Shown in pieces: positions 46,061 to 54,953 of a stretch of DNA of 64,000 bases (position 1 is the stretch's first letter; every line of letters starts with the position of its first letter). The position numbers and the translations under genes were made by a program. Location of the stretch: positions 4,844,119-4,908,118 of the forward strand of contig NZ_CP152003.1 in NCBI RefSeq assembly GCF_038595065.1, read 5' to 3'. Below the pieces are notes generated by a model that did not search any database, was not told the DNA's origin, and saw nothing but the letters and a program-made list of their open reading frames with translations. The DNA is from Sutcliffiella sp. FSL R7-0096. GTDB taxonomy: Bacteria; Bacillota; Bacilli; Bacillales; Bacillaceae_I.

Positions 46061-46576
46061 TTAGAACGGTAAATCGTCGTCGGATATATCAATTGGTTGG
46101 CCATCATTCTTGAATGGGTCGTCATCAACACGAGTATAACCTTGGTTGTTGTTATTGCTGCGCTGTTGGTTCTGATCATACCCAAAGTTAGGTGATGAAC
46201 CATAGCCTTGATTTTGATTTGGATTAGGACGAGATGCATTTCCAGAACCTCCGGATCCCTTAGGCTCCAAGAACTGAACACTTTCTGCCACTATTTCCGT
46301 TACGTATACACGTTTTCCATCTTGGCCTTCATAATTGCGTGTCTGCACACGGCCATCCACACCAGCGAGGCTTCCTTTTTTCAGGAAGTTTGCTGCGTTT
46401 TCGGCTTGTTTTCTCCAGACAACACAGTTAATAAAATCAGCTTCGCGTTCGCCCTGCTGATTCTGGAACGTACGGTTTACTGCCAATGTAAAAGTAGCAA
46501 CCGCCACTCCACTTGGGGTATAGCGCAATTCAGGGTCTTTGGTCAAGCGACCGACCAATACTACGCGATTTAACAT
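46061..46576 (-). CDS. ssb: Single-stranded DNA-binding protein
   Basis: 171 residues: an OB fold ([20 protein letters not shown] onward, ~1-105), a Gly/Asn/Gln-rich flexible linker, and the acidic partner-binding tail DISDDDLPF. It covers single-stranded DNA at the fork and recruits repair proteins. ATG 46576 has AAGGAGGAG upstream. Between rpsF and rpsR, as in most Firmicutes. Confidence 0.98.
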   Translation of the reverse strand: MLNRVVLVGRLTKDPELRYTPSGVAVATFTLAVNRTFQNQQGEREADFINCVVWRKQAENAANFLKKGSLAGVDGRVQTRNYEGQDGKRVYVTEIVAESVQFLEPKGSGGSGNASRPNPNQNQGYGSSPNFGYDQNQQRSNNNNQGYTRVDDDPFKNDGQPIDISDDDLPF

Positions 46577-46621
46577 CAGAACCACTCCTCCTTGAGACGA
46601 CGTCCATAAAGAGGACAACTA

Positions 46622-46912
46622 TTATTTTTCTTCTTTTTTCACAACGATATGACGGATGATGTCTTCGCTGATTTTAGCAAGACGATCAAACTCTTGAACT
46701 GCAGCTGGCTCAGCAGCTACGTTTACTAGCATATAGTAGCCGTCACGGAAATCATTGATTTCGTAAGCTAAGCGGCGTTTGCCCCACTCTTTTGATTCAC
46801 TAAGATCTGCACCGTTGTCAGTTAGGATCGTATTGAAACGTTCTGTAAGAGCTTTTTTAGCGTCTTCCTCAATGTTTGGACGGATGATATACATGATTTC
46901 GTACTTGTTCAT
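46622..46912 (-). CDS. rpsF: 30S ribosomal protein S6
   Basis: 96 residues, starting [20 protein letters not shown], with the family phrases [19 protein letters not shown] and RHIVVK. ATG 46912 has AAGGAGGTG upstream. First gene of rpsF-ssb-rpsR, which has its own promoter and a probable S6:S18-binding leader. Confidence 0.98.
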   Translation of the reverse strand: MNKYEIMYIIRPNIEEDAKKALTERFNTILTDNGADLSESKEWGKRRLAYEINDFRDGYYMLVNVAAEPAAVQEFDRLAKISEDIIRHIVVKKEEK

Positions 46913-46929
46913 CACAGTCACCTCCTTTT

Positions 46930-46955
46930 GGTCTAAGCGGCCCTTGGTGGGCAAG
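46930..46955 (-). promoter_or_regulatory. Probable S6:S18 autoregulatory leader
   Basis: The minus strand reads CTTGCCCACCAAGGGCCGCT then TAGACC just before the SD. The CCC/GGG hairpin with CACC in the loop and a downstream CCG is the known S6:S18 binding motif, which would let the complex repress its own operon. The call rests on the motif alone. Confidence 0.55.
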
Positions 46956-46994
46956 GAGCAATCAATTATAAATAATCATTACTCACAAATTAAG

Positions 46995-47023
46995 ATTATA
47001 CCAGATGAGCCGATTTTTTGCAA
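46995..47023 (-). promoter_or_regulatory. Sigma-A promoter of rpsF-ssb-rpsR
   Basis: On the minus strand TTGCAA (47018-47023) and a perfect TATAAT (46995-47000) are 17 bases apart, with TGG directly before the -10. Confidence 0.8.
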
Positions 47024-47084
47024 CATGTCCTAGTTGTTTGGTTTTGATGTAGGATTTTGGGGTTGGAGTAGTTTCCGTTGAGGC

Positions 47085-47170
47085 ATAATTTGAGTTTGGC
47101 ATGAACTCATACGATTTTGGCATGAACTCGAGGCATTTCGGCATCAGCCTTCATTTTGGCACGAACTTTT
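47085..47170. repeat. Degenerate tandem motif cluster (TTTGGCATGAACTC)
   Basis: Four or five units of ~20 bp: GAGTTTGGCATGAACTC, TTTTGGCATGAACTC, TTTCGGCATCAGCC and TTTTGGCACGAAC. The first unit is itself a palindrome (GAGTT/AACTC). It fills the gap between ychF and the rpsF promoter. Confidence 0.6.
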
Positions 47171-47265
47171 AATATTTGTTGCTTTCCAGAAGAAATCACA
47201 TACTGCTTTTAATGTAGATAACCACCTTTTACAAGGAACTGCCACGAAACTTTATCCAAAAACAC

Positions 47266-47292
47266 AAAAAAGAGAGGGAAAATTCCCCTCTC
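47266..47292 (-). terminator. Terminator of ychF
   Basis: GAGAGGG (47272-47278) pairs with CCCCTCTC (47285-47292) and is followed by TTTTTTG on the minus strand; 11 bases past the stop. Confidence 0.85.
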
Positions 47293-47303
47293 CATAAACA
47301 ATT

Positions 47304-48404
47304 TTATACGTTAAAACGGAAGTGGATGACATCTCCGTCTTTTACGATGTATTCTTTCCCTTCTAGACGGACTTTCCCTGCTTCTTTTGCAGCTGTATGA
47401 GAGCCTGCTGCAAGTAAGTCCTCATAGGAAACCGTTTCTGCACGGATGAATCCGCGTTCGAAGTCGGTATGGATGACTCCAGCACATTGTGGAGCTTTCA
47501 TGCCTGTACGGAATGTCCATGCGCGAACTTCCTGTACTCCTGCAGTGAAATAGGTTGCAAGACCAAGCAAGTTGTAGGCAGCACGGATCAGTTGATCTAG
47601 ACCAGATTCTTTAATGCCAAGCTCTTCTAGGAACATTGCTTTTTCGTCCGCATCTAGTTCCACAATTTCAGACTCGATTTTCGCACAAACTGTGATGACT
47701 TCTGCATTGTCTTTTGCAGCAAATTCACGAACTTGTTGCACGTATTCGTTGTCGGAAGTGTCTGCTACATCGTCTTCCCCAACATTTGCTACATAAAGGA
47801 CAGGCTTGCTCGTTAGTAGATGCATGCCTTTTAAGTATTTCACTTGCTCGTCCGTTACTTCCACCGTACGTGCAGGAAGCTCATTTTCAAGCGCTTCTTT
47901 CACTAGCACAAGCACTTCATGCTCATAGACCGCTTCTTTATCTTTTTGCTTCGCCAATTTGGCTACACGCTCAAGACGCTTATCAACTGATTCCAGGTCG
48001 GCTAAAATAAGCTCAAGGTTGATGGTCTCGATATCATCGATTGGATTCACCCCACCGGATACATGGGTGATATTGTCATCAGCAAAACAACGAACCACAT
48101 GACAAATGGCGTCCACTTGACGGATGTGGGACAAGAACTTGTTACCAAGGCCCTCCCCTTTGCTTGCACCTTTTACGATTCCGGCAATATCGGTAAATTC
48201 AAAGTGAGTTGGTACAGTCTTCTTTGGATTTACAAGTTCTGTTAATTTTTGCAGACGCTCATCTGGAACATCTACGATTCCTACGTTCGGATCTATGGTA
48301 CAGAACGGGTAGTTGGCAGATTCCGCCCCCGCTTGTGTAATTGCATTAAAAAGCGTTGATTTCCCTACGTTTGGAAGACCAACGATACCTGCTGTTAAAG
48401 CCAT
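47304..48404 (-). CDS. ychF: Redox-regulated ATPase YchF (Obg-like, EngD)
   Basis: 366-residue Obg-family P-loop protein that prefers ATP. G1 is GIVGLPNVGKST (residues 6-17), G3 is FTDIAGIVKGAS, and the NKxD equivalent is VLYVANVGEDD, the sign of ATP preference. A coiled-coil insertion (~130-200) and a C-terminal TGS domain (RAETVSYEDLL to VIHFRFNV) are present. ATG 48404 has AGGAG nine bases upstream. Ribosome-associated; exact role unsettled. Confidence 0.97.
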   Translation of the reverse strand: MALTAGIVGLPNVGKSTLFNAITQAGAESANYPFCTIDPNVGIVDVPDERLQKLTELVNPKKTVPTHFEFTDIAGIVKGASKGEGLGNKFLSHIRQVDAICHVVRCFADDNITHVSGGVNPIDDIETINLELILADLESVDKRLERVAKLAKQKDKEAVYEHEVLVLVKEALENELPARTVEVTDEQVKYLKGMHLLTSKPVLYVANVGEDDVADTSDNEYVQQVREFAAKDNAEVITVCAKIESEIVELDADEKAMFLEELGIKESGLDQLIRAAYNLLGLATYFTAGVQEVRAWTFRTGMKAPQCAGVIHTDFERGFIRAETVSYEDLLAAGSHTAAKEAGKVRLEGKEYIVKDGDVIHFRFNV

Positions 48405-48584
48405 TTTATCCACTCCTAACTTCCGTTAACACATATTTAAACCTCCCACAATTATAGAGAGAATGGGAGGAAAAGACAAGTTTATTTGAATTCCAGCAAA
48501 TCTATGTCATCACAAGACAAAAGTTGTCAAAAGTTAAGGGTTTACTAGTCTTTACGAAGAATTTAGACGTTGCTGAATGCAAAT

Positions 48585-48800
48585 GTCCGAGTTTTTAGGT
48601 TTTTGTCCGAAGTTTCGACGAAGTTGTCAGAAGTTTTGGTGTTCTTGTCCAAAGATTTTAAAAAGTTGTCCGAAAGTTGTCCGAACGAAATTTTCAAAAG
48701 GCCGAAACTCGTTAATAGTTGTCCGAACGAAGCTTGAAATTGTCCGAACACAAGCTTTTTTAAGTGTTTAATTGTCCAAACCAACCAAAAGAATGTCCAA
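48585..48800. repeat. Degenerate tandem motif cluster (TTGTCCGAA)
   Basis: About ten occurrences of TTGTCCGAA or one-base variants (TGTCCGAGT, TTGTCAGAA, TTGTCCAAA, ATTGTCCGAACA, ATGTCCAAAA) at irregular spacing of ~15-35 bp between ychF and the DUF951 gene. An apparent minus-strand frame encodes repeats of SFGQL but has no SD. No other gene lies in 48405-48878. Confidence 0.65.
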
Positions 48801-48878
48801 AAGTTTTTTAAAAGCAAAAAAAACCTTTTTCTGATTCATTTCTCGCAACTTTTCTAGTTTTCCGCTTATAGGGAGAGC

Positions 48879-49076
48879 TTACTCTTCACTTTTCACCAAT
48901 ATCTTCTTTATTTTTCTGGTGAATTCTTTGCGTGGCATGAGGACGGTGTGGTCGCAGCCTTCGCATTTTATGCGGATATCCATCCCCATCCGGACTACTT
49001 TCCATCTATTTGTTCCGCATGGGTGCGCTTTTTTCATTTCCACCACATCATTCAATCCGAATTCTTTATCTGTCAT
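48879..49076 (-). CDS. yyzM: DUF951 family small protein (YyzM-like)
   Basis: 65-residue protein with the DUF951 signature: DVVEMKKAHPCGTNRWKVVR then MGMDIRIKCEGCDHTVLMPR. Two cysteines (AHPCG and CEGC) suggest zinc binding. Function unknown. It lies 54 bases after the mechanosensitive channel gene, the usual setting near ychF in Bacillaceae. Confidence 0.9.
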   Translation of the reverse strand: MTDKEFGLNDVVEMKKAHPCGTNRWKVVRMGMDIRIKCEGCDHTVLMPRKEFTRKIKKILVKSEE

Positions 49077-49130
49077 TATTTCTACACTCCCTACTAATGA
49101 ATAGCAAAAATCTTCAAGAAAAGAGCCTCC

Positions 49131-50021
49131 TTAATTGGAAACATGCCCTTCTCCCTTTGGCTCACGGTTATATAATACAAGTCGTGGAAACGGAATTTCA
49201 ATACCCGCTTCATCCAGTCGGTTCTTGACTTCTTTCCTTATGGAACGCCCAATGAACCAATGTCTCATCGGCACCGTCTCACACACAATCCTTAGTACCA
49301 CTTCAGAATTCCCGAGTGTCTGGATGCCCAACAACTCTGGTGGTTCTGTCATATCCGCGTACTTTACCGGCAGCTCGGATAGAAGCTCCCGGATCACGCG
49401 TTCCGCTTCATCTATTTTTCCTTCATAGGCAATGCTTACATCTACCACCGCCACACTATTATGAATGGAGAAGTTCGTTAATTCTACAATACTGCCATTG
49501 GGCAATATATGCAATTCCCCTGTCCAACTTTTTATCTTGGTTGTCCGCAGGCCGATTTCCTCTACATACCCCTCGAAAGACCCGGTCCTGATATAATCCC
49601 CGATAGAGAATTGGTCTTCAAATATAATGAAAAAACCTGTAATGATATCCTTGACCAGGTTTTGTGCCCCAAAACCAACTGCAAGCCCGACAATCCCGGC
49701 ACCGGCTAAAAGGGCCCTGACATCAATATGGACAATATCCAGGATCATGATAAAGGCCACAAAACACACCACATACGTTAACACATTTTGAAGAAGCTTC
49801 AACAAAGTACTTTCTCTTCGTTCCGATATGCGGATGGGACCTTTTTTCCGAAGCTTCACGAAGTTTTGGATAAGCTTTTTTCCGACTTTTATGACAAGCG
49901 TCGCGAAAAGGATAATAAGAAAAACCCGAAGCATTCCTTCTCCTATCGAGACCCATAAATCTTCATTTGTTAAAGAAGCTCTCAGTTTAATTAGTACACG
50001 GTTTAACCATTCCATTTCCAT
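49131..50021 (-). CDS. MscS family mechanosensitive ion channel
   Basis: 296-residue small-conductance channel. Three N-terminal helices are visible; the pore helix is ALLAGAGIVGLAVGFGAQNLVKD, with the Gly/Ala pattern of MscS TM3, followed by the beta domain motif FSIGDYI and the vestibule domain with RTTKIKSWTGELHILPNGSI. It releases solutes upon hypo-osmotic shock. Two ATGs (50021 and 50015) share one GAGGTAGG SD; the second has the better spacing. Confidence 0.93.
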   Translation of the reverse strand: MEMEWLNRVLIKLRASLTNEDLWVSIGEGMLRVFLIILFATLVIKVGKKLIQNFVKLRKKGPIRISERRESTLLKLLQNVLTYVVCFVAFIMILDIVHIDVRALLAGAGIVGLAVGFGAQNLVKDIITGFFIIFEDQFSIGDYIRTGSFEGYVEEIGLRTTKIKSWTGELHILPNGSIVELTNFSIHNSVAVVDVSIAYEGKIDEAERVIRELLSELPVKYADMTEPPELLGIQTLGNSEVVLRIVCETVPMRHWFIGRSIRKEVKNRLDEAGIEIPFPRLVLYNREPKGEGHVSN

Positions 50022-50122
50022 CCTACCTCGACACTTTTATTGGTTTGCTTTTAGATTCTCCAAGAAATTATTATTTTACTAAAATAAATACGGTGTCAGT
50101 TCCGAAAAGTCAGGTATAAACC

Positions 50123-51139
50123 TCACCAGTTTTCCCGATTTTTAATCGGATAAAGTAGGATGCAAACTAGCAGATAGAGGTTGATAAGACCAAATAGCGG
50201 GTAAAGTATTGCTACAAGGACGGAAAAGCCTACCGCGGTAAAGGGAACCATCAATAGGATAAATAGCAGACAAAGAGTCCAAAGCGGGATCGGCATGGTA
50301 TTCCTGAATCTGGTGACAAGTCCGAGCAGACCTGAAGCAGCAGTGGTATAGATGGCGATCCAAAGCAGGATGGTCATCAGAAAAAGCATATAAAAAGGGT
50401 AGCTTTGTATAATGGCAAACAACGGAATTTCAAATAGAGCGAGCTTACTTTCTACCGAAATGAGTGTTTGGTTGTAAAAGAGCGAGATGACCCCTAATAT
50501 GCCCCCGCTTCCAACACTTGCAACGATAATTTCACCTTTGCTTTTCACTTCTTTTCCAATAGCCGACAAGACAGCGACCAGCGGCAGGATATTGAGCGCC
50601 GTAAAGGTGAATCCAGCCGGCCAATTGCTTTGTTTGGAAAAAGAAGAGGTGACCTCCTGCGTACCGTTCATGACACTATGGACCAATACAAAAGCCAACG
50701 TCAAGACAATAACGGGAATGATGACAACATTTACCATCACCATCCCTTTGACATCGTACACAAATAATAAGATCAGCAGAAGGCAAATGATGGCAATCCC
50801 AGCCCAATACGGGACGGAGAAGACTTGCAAGGCCGCTCCACCCCCTGCAAGCATGACTACTGTGGTAGTAAATAGATAGATCACCATGATGATGTTATAT
50901 AAATGAGACACCTTCTCACCAACCAGCTTTTGAAGAACCGGAGAAAAGTGCTCCGTACGCTCCCTCATGCTGATTTGGAGGATAACATAGCAAGAAATGA
51001 TAAAGAAAAAGGTAAATAAGAGAATAGCCAGTCCGCTTTCTGTGCCAAAAAATTGCCAAAGCTCACGGCCAGAGGCATACCCTGCACCAATCACCGTTCC
51101 CAAAATTAAAAACATCCAGCGAAACCCGCTTTTCCACAT
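50123..51139 (-). CDS. YkvI-like membrane protein (APC-fold transporter-like)
   Basis: 338-residue integral membrane protein with about ten helices. The first contains FLILGTVIGAGYASGRELWQFF, the glycine-rich start typical of APC-superfamily carriers and of the YkvI family. Substrate unknown. ATG 51139 has AGGAGG nine bases upstream; a longer frame adds 19 residues without SD. Divergent from yyaC with a ~100-base shared control region. Confidence 0.85.
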   Translation of the reverse strand: MWKSGFRWMFLILGTVIGAGYASGRELWQFFGTESGLAILLFTFFFIISCYVILQISMRERTEHFSPVLQKLVGEKVSHLYNIIMVIYLFTTTVVMLAGGGAALQVFSVPYWAGIAIICLLLILLFVYDVKGMVMVNVVIIPVIVLTLAFVLVHSVMNGTQEVTSSFSKQSNWPAGFTFTALNILPLVAVLSAIGKEVKSKGEIIVASVGSGGILGVISLFYNQTLISVESKLALFEIPLFAIIQSYPFYMLFLMTILLWIAIYTTAASGLLGLVTRFRNTMPIPLWTLCLLFILLMVPFTAVGFSVLVAILYPLFGLINLYLLVCILLYPIKNRENW

Positions 51140-51237
51140 AAAAAGTAACCTCCTGAATGTCCAAAATAAAAAAGTGGACGTATAGTTTCCAAACAATAGT
51201 CGTATACTGTTACTACTATTAAGAAGGAGTGGAACCT

Positions 51238-51873
51238 ATGAATCTTAAATCTAATTTTTTCGAGAAGAAGGGAGGCAATATTCGTATTGCTCATGATGAA
51301 GTAGATGCCTATAAAGAACTGGCACTCACTTTACAATCCCACCTTCCTACAAGTCTTATATACCGTCCCATTGTCATTGTCTGCATCGGTACAGATCGTT
51401 CAACTGGGGATTCCCTGGGACCACTCGTCGGGACAAAGCTTTTTGATAAAAACCTCGAGCATGTTCATGTATATGGCACGCTGGATGATCCTATTCATGC
51501 CGTCAATTTGGAAGAGAAACTTGCTTACATTCAAACAAAGCATTTGACGCCCTTTATCATTGCCATCGACGCATGCCTTGGCAGGTTAAAGAGTGTCGGT
51601 CAGATCACGATTGCAGATGGACCCGTCATGCCTGGGGCTGGGGTGAAAAAAGACTTGCCTCCTGTTGGGGATATTCATATCACGGGGATTGTGAACGTTA
51701 GTGGGTTTATGGAGTTCTTTGTACTGCAAAATACAAGGCTTAGCCTAGTAATGAAAATGGCAAATGTAGTGGCAAACTCCATACAGGAGCTCGATAAATC
51801 CATTGAGCGAAAGAATTTTATCGCTTCTGCCGCAAGAGAACAGGAGCCGCCATTTATTCAAGCCCAGGAATAA
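51238..51873 (+). CDS. yyaC: Spore protease YyaC
   Basis: 211-residue protein of the YyaC family, related to the GPR spore protease. Core blocks are VCIGTDRSTGDSLGPLVGTK and VYGTLDDPIHAVNLEE, then FIIAIDACLGRLKSVGQI and KDLPPVGDIHITGIVNVSGFME. It is the only plus-strand gene in the origin-proximal block. ATG 51238 is chosen because AGGAG lies eight bases upstream. In B. subtilis it is expressed in the forespore; a specific sigma-F promoter was not fixed here. Confidence 0.93.
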   Translation: MNLKSNFFEKKGGNIRIAHDEVDAYKELALTLQSHLPTSLIYRPIVIVCIGTDRSTGDSLGPLVGTKLFDKNLEHVHVYGTLDDPIHAVNLEEKLAYIQTKHLTPFIIAIDACLGRLKSVGQITIADGPVMPGAGVKKDLPPVGDIHITGIVNVSGFMEFFVLQNTRLSLVMKMANVVANSIQELDKSIERKNFIASAAREQEPPFIQAQE

Positions 51874-51890
51874 AAAGCAACAACTTTTAG

Positions 51891-52080
51891 AAAGGCTCTT
51901 TTCTCAAAGAGTGTTGCTATTTACTTGTAAAAAGTCGGCAATTGGACTTTTTACTGCTTTCATAGTCTAAAAGGTGCAAGTAGTTTCTTAATTACGGTAG
52001 GGAAAAGAGCACGACAGTAAGGAAAATAACGGTTGATGTATCCATACGAAAAAGCAACAAAGTTTACGAAAAGAGCCTTT
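51891..52080. repeat. Dispersed MITE-like repeat, family A, copy 2
   Basis: 190-bp element just after yyaC with perfect 13-bp terminal inverted repeats, AAAGGCTCTTTTC and GAAAAGAGCCTTT. TGTTGCT near the left end mirrors AGCAACA near the right. Inside, GTAAAAAGTC and GACTTTTTAC form a 10-bp hairpin around GGCAATTG. It matches the copy at 2230-2416. Confidence 0.85.
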
Positions 52081-52093
52081 AGAAAAGAGCATA

Positions 52094-52126
52094 AAAAAAG
52101 ACCAACCCTGAACGGTCAGTCTTCAA
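52094..52126 (-). terminator. Terminator of the DUF554 gene
   Basis: On the minus strand AAGACTGACC pairs imperfectly with GGTTGGTCTT and is followed by a run of seven T residues; 12 bases past the stop. Confidence 0.7.
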
Positions 52127-52137
52127 AAAAACCTAAT

Positions 52138-52845
52138 TTAAAGCATAAAGAAATATTGAACAAGCACTAATCCTGCTGCCACAAGGATTCCTGGAAGCAG
52201 ATTGGCCACTCGGATCGCAGAAATGCCGATAATATTGAGGCCAATCGCCATGATCATGACGCCCCCGGTAGCGGTAATTTCATAGATTAGTAACTCCAGC
52301 AAAGCCGGCGGTACAAATAAATCAATTTGTGTTGCAAAAAGAGCAATGCCCCCTTGATAGAGCATAACGGGGATAGCAGAGAACAACACACCGATTCCCA
52401 GAGTTGTAGCAAGCACAATGCTGGTAAAACCATCAATGATTGATTTGGTATAAAGAACCTGATGGTCCCCTCTGAGCCCACTATCCAAGGAACCGACAAC
52501 TGACATTGCTCCGATAACAAAAATAAGCGTCGCCGTGACAAATCCCTTTGATACAGAGCCCTGCTGATTAGACCCCAGCCGGCGTTCAAGCCAATTGCCC
52601 ACGCTGTTCAATTTTCCATCCAGATTGATCCACTCGCCAAGGACAGCCCCTACAACAAGGCTGATAATGACAATCAGAAATTCATTACTTTTAAAACCCA
52701 TTTGCGTCCCAAGGAGAAATACCGCAAGACCGATGACTTTCATGACCGTCTCTTTTGTATTTTCGGGAATCCGGGTGAACAACTTCCCGAGGAGTGTTCC
52801 CAGAATAATGCATATACCATTTACAATGGTTCCTAATAAAACCAC
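52138..52845 (-). CDS. DUF554 family membrane protein (YdfK/YyaS type)
   Basis: 235-residue integral membrane protein with about seven helices. It begins GTIVNGICIILGTLLGKLF, the family opening, and contains GAMSVVGSLDSGLRGDHQVL followed by KSIIDGFTSIVLATTLGIGV. Function is unknown. Single gene between yyaC and spo0J. Confidence 0.88.
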   Translation of the reverse strand: MVLLGTIVNGICIILGTLLGKLFTRIPENTKETVMKVIGLAVFLLGTQMGFKSNEFLIVIISLVVGAVLGEWINLDGKLNSVGNWLERRLGSNQQGSVSKGFVTATLIFVIGAMSVVGSLDSGLRGDHQVLYTKSIIDGFTSIVLATTLGIGVLFSAIPVMLYQGGIALFATQIDLFVPPALLELLIYEITATGGVMIMAIGLNIIGISAIRVANLLPGILVAAGLVLVQYFFML

Positions 52846-52957
52846 TTCAAAGCCCCATTTCTCTTAACCTATTGTGATCCAATAGATGTTTTCTATGTTA
52901 TAAGGGCCCGTACCCGGCACGGGGCAACGAGGCCCACTAGTTATACTTTAAGTTTGA

Positions 52958-53086
52958 CCGTTCCTTTTCGCTGCAGTCACTCGCTTTCCGCGGGGCGGTG
53001 CTTGATCCTCCTCACTAATTGCGGGGTCTCAACCTACCGCTACCTCCCGCCGGAGTCGAGTGCCTTCCGCTCCAATCCACTCATTT
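52958..53086. repeat. Dispersed palindromic repeat, family B, copy 5
   Basis: Contains the family blocks CTCGCTTTCCGCGGGGCGGT, TCCTCCTCAC, GGGGTCTCAACCTACCGC and CCCGCCGGAGTC. The arms CACTCG/CGAGTG pair. Downstream, GCAACAAACCTGGCGAAAAGAGCC (53105-53128) equals the right end of the family A element. Confidence 0.75.
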
Positions 53087-53133
53087 GTCTAAATGGTTTC
53101 AATAAGCAACAAACCTGGCGAAAAGAGCCATCC

Positions 53134-53165
53134 AAAAAAGCAAACCACCGCTAAGTGGTCTGCTT
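53134..53165 (-). terminator. Terminator of soj-spo0J
   Basis: On the minus strand AGCAGACCAC pairs with GTGGTTTGCT, followed by TTTTTT, directly at the spo0J stop. Confidence 0.85.
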
Positions 53166-53166
53166 T

Positions 53167-54018
53167 TTATTCTTCTGATTGAGCCAATAATTCCAGCAGT
53201 CTGTTCAAATCATCATCAGAGAAAAACTCGATTTCAATTTTCCCTTTGTTTTTTGAACGTTTGATAAACACTGAGGTGCCAAAACGCTCCCGTAGGAAGG
53301 ACTCTTGATCTTGAAGAAAGATATCCTTTTCTTCCGAGTCTTTTTTCGTTTCACGTGGAACGCTCTCGTTTAACTGCTGGATGAGTTGTTCCAACTGCCG
53401 CACATTCAAATGTTCTTGCAATACTTTCTCAATGACTGCTTTAAGTTTTTCTTTCCTTTTAAGTCCGAGTAGTGCCCGGCCGTGACCCATGGAAAGCTTG
53501 CCATCGTTCATCAGTTCCTGTACAGATTTCGGAAGAGATAATAAACGGATATGGTTGGCAATATGCGGTCTGGATTTACCGAGCCTGCTTGCCAATTGTT
53601 CCTGAGTCAGCTCGAGCTTCGCCATAAGCGATTGGTATGCGGCTGCCTCTTCAATAGGTGTAAGGTCCTCACGTTGCAGATTCTCAAGGAGGGCTAGCTC
53701 CATCATCTGCTGTTCCGTCAGGGTGCGGACCACTACTGGAACTTTCGTTAATTTTGCCTCTTTCGCAGCTCGGAAACGACGTTCTCCCACCACAATTTCA
53801 TAGCCTTTGATACTTTTGCGCACTATGATAGGCTGAAGGATCCCATGCTGGAGGATCGATTCTTTCAGTTCCTGGATCGCTTCCGTTTCAAAGTATTTTC
53901 GTGGCTGATAGGGGTTGGGACGAATTTCTTTAATAGCGATTTCTTGAACGGCTTCTTCCTTGGAAGCTTCAATAGAAGGGAAGAGAGCGTTAATGCCTTT
54001 ACCTAATCCTTTACCCAT
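53167..54018 (-). CDS. spo0J: Chromosome-partitioning protein Spo0J (ParB)
   Basis: 283-residue CTPase clamp that loads at parS and recruits SMC. The N-terminal ParB/Srx domain has the CTP-binding GERRFRAAKEAK, preceded by RPNPYQPRKYF; the helix-turn-helix is LTQEQLASRLGKSRPHIANHIRLLSLP; the C-terminal dimerisation domain closes the protein. Its start overlaps the soj end by eight bases. A parS-like site lies inside the gene, as in B. subtilis. Confidence 0.97.
   Translation of the reverse strand: MGKGLGKGINALFPSIEASKEEAVQEIAIKEIRPNPYQPRKYFETEAIQELKESILQHGILQPIIVRKSIKGYEIVVGERRFRAAKEAKLTKVPVVVRTLTEQQMMELALLENLQREDLTPIEEAAAYQSLMAKLELTQEQLASRLGKSRPHIANHIRLLSLPKSVQELMNDGKLSMGHGRALLGLKRKEKLKAVIEKVLQEHLNVRQLEQLIQQLNESVPRETKKDSEEKDIFLQDQESFLRERFGTSVFIKRSKNKGKIEIEFFSDDDLNRLLELLAQSEE
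53347..53362. promoter_or_regulatory. parS site inside spo0J
   Basis: CGTTTCACGTGGAACG matches the parS core over its inner 14 bases and differs only at the two end bases. B. subtilis also has a parS within spo0J. Confidence 0.75.
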
Positions 54019-54772
54019 GCGTAACCACTTCCTTTGCTAAATCTAAGTAAACTTCCGCTCCACGTGACTTCGGATCATAAATGATAATAGGTTCTCCATG
54101 GCTTGGCGCTTCACTCAAACGAACATTGCGAGGAATAATGGTCCGATACACTTTATCTTGGAAATACTTTTTCACTTCTTCAATCACTTGGATGCCCAGA
54201 TTCGTTCTTGCATCAAGCATCGTTAAAAGGACCCCATCAATCATCAGTTCCTTATTCAGATGCTTTTGTACTAATCGTACAGTATTTAATAATTGGCTTA
54301 ATCCTTCCAACGCGTAATATTCGCACTGTACAGGAATGACAACAGCATCAGAAGCGGTCAGAGCGTTGATCGTCAACAATCCTAAAGATGGGGGACAATC
54401 TATGATTATGTAATCAAATAGATGCTTTACATCATCCAATGCCCTTTTTAATCGCACTTCCCTTGAAATAGTGGGAACTAATTCAATCTCAGCACCTGCC
54501 AGTTGTATGGTTGCAGGGATGATAGAAAGGTTCTCAACCTTGGTGGGAAGAATCGCCTTTTTGGCTTCTACATCCTCTACTAAAATATCATAAATGCACT
54601 GATTGACTTCTGCTTTTTCAATACCAACACCACTAGTGGCGTTTCCCTGTGGGTCTACATCTACTAAAAGTACTTTTTTACCAATATATGCTAAACAAGC
54701 ACCTAGATTAACAGATGTAGTTGTTTTTCCAACTCCACCTTTTTGGTTAGCAATAGCAATAATTCTGCCCAT
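54011..54772 (-). CDS. soj: Chromosome-partitioning ATPase Soj (ParA)
   Basis: 253-residue ParA ATPase. The deviant Walker A is QKGGVGKTTTSVNLGACLA (residues 9-27), Walker A' is VLLVDVDPQGNAT, and Walker B is DYIIIDCPPSLG. With Spo0J it moves origins, and its dimer state also controls DnaA. First gene of the soj-spo0J pair. Confidence 0.97.
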   Translation of the reverse strand: MGRIIAIANQKGGVGKTTTSVNLGACLAYIGKKVLLVDVDPQGNATSGVGIEKAEVNQCIYDILVEDVEAKKAILPTKVENLSIIPATIQLAGAEIELVPTISREVRLKRALDDVKHLFDYIIIDCPPSLGLLTINALTASDAVVIPVQCEYYALEGLSQLLNTVRLVQKHLNKELMIDGVLLTMLDARTNLGIQVIEEVKKYFQDKVYRTIIPRNVRLSEAPSHGEPIIIYDPKSRGAEVYLDLAKEVVTHG

Positions 54773-54831
54773 GCCGTCACCTGCCTTCAGAAAAGAACAT
54801 ACTTTTTATTCGTTGGTTCTGGGTTACCCCG

Positions 54832-54953
54832 TTGTTGATTTCCGCACTGGGCTTCGCTTTCCTAGGGGGCGGTGCTTGAGCTCCCTCACAACGCTTCAGG
54901 GTCTCAACCTACCGCTATCTCTTAGAAATCTTCGCCCTGTGGTCCAATCAACA
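54832..54953. repeat. Dispersed palindromic repeat, family B, copy 6
   Basis: Arms TGTTGATT (54833-54840) and AATCAACA (54945-54952) enclose GGGCTTCGCTTTCCTAGG, GGGCGGTGCTTGAG and GTCTCAACCTACCGCTATCT. Lies upstream of soj. Confidence 0.8.

Noticed and set aside
48563..48817. A minus-strand frame with repeated SFGQL
   Set aside because: It has no SD and arises from the TTGTCCGAA motif cluster read in one frame.
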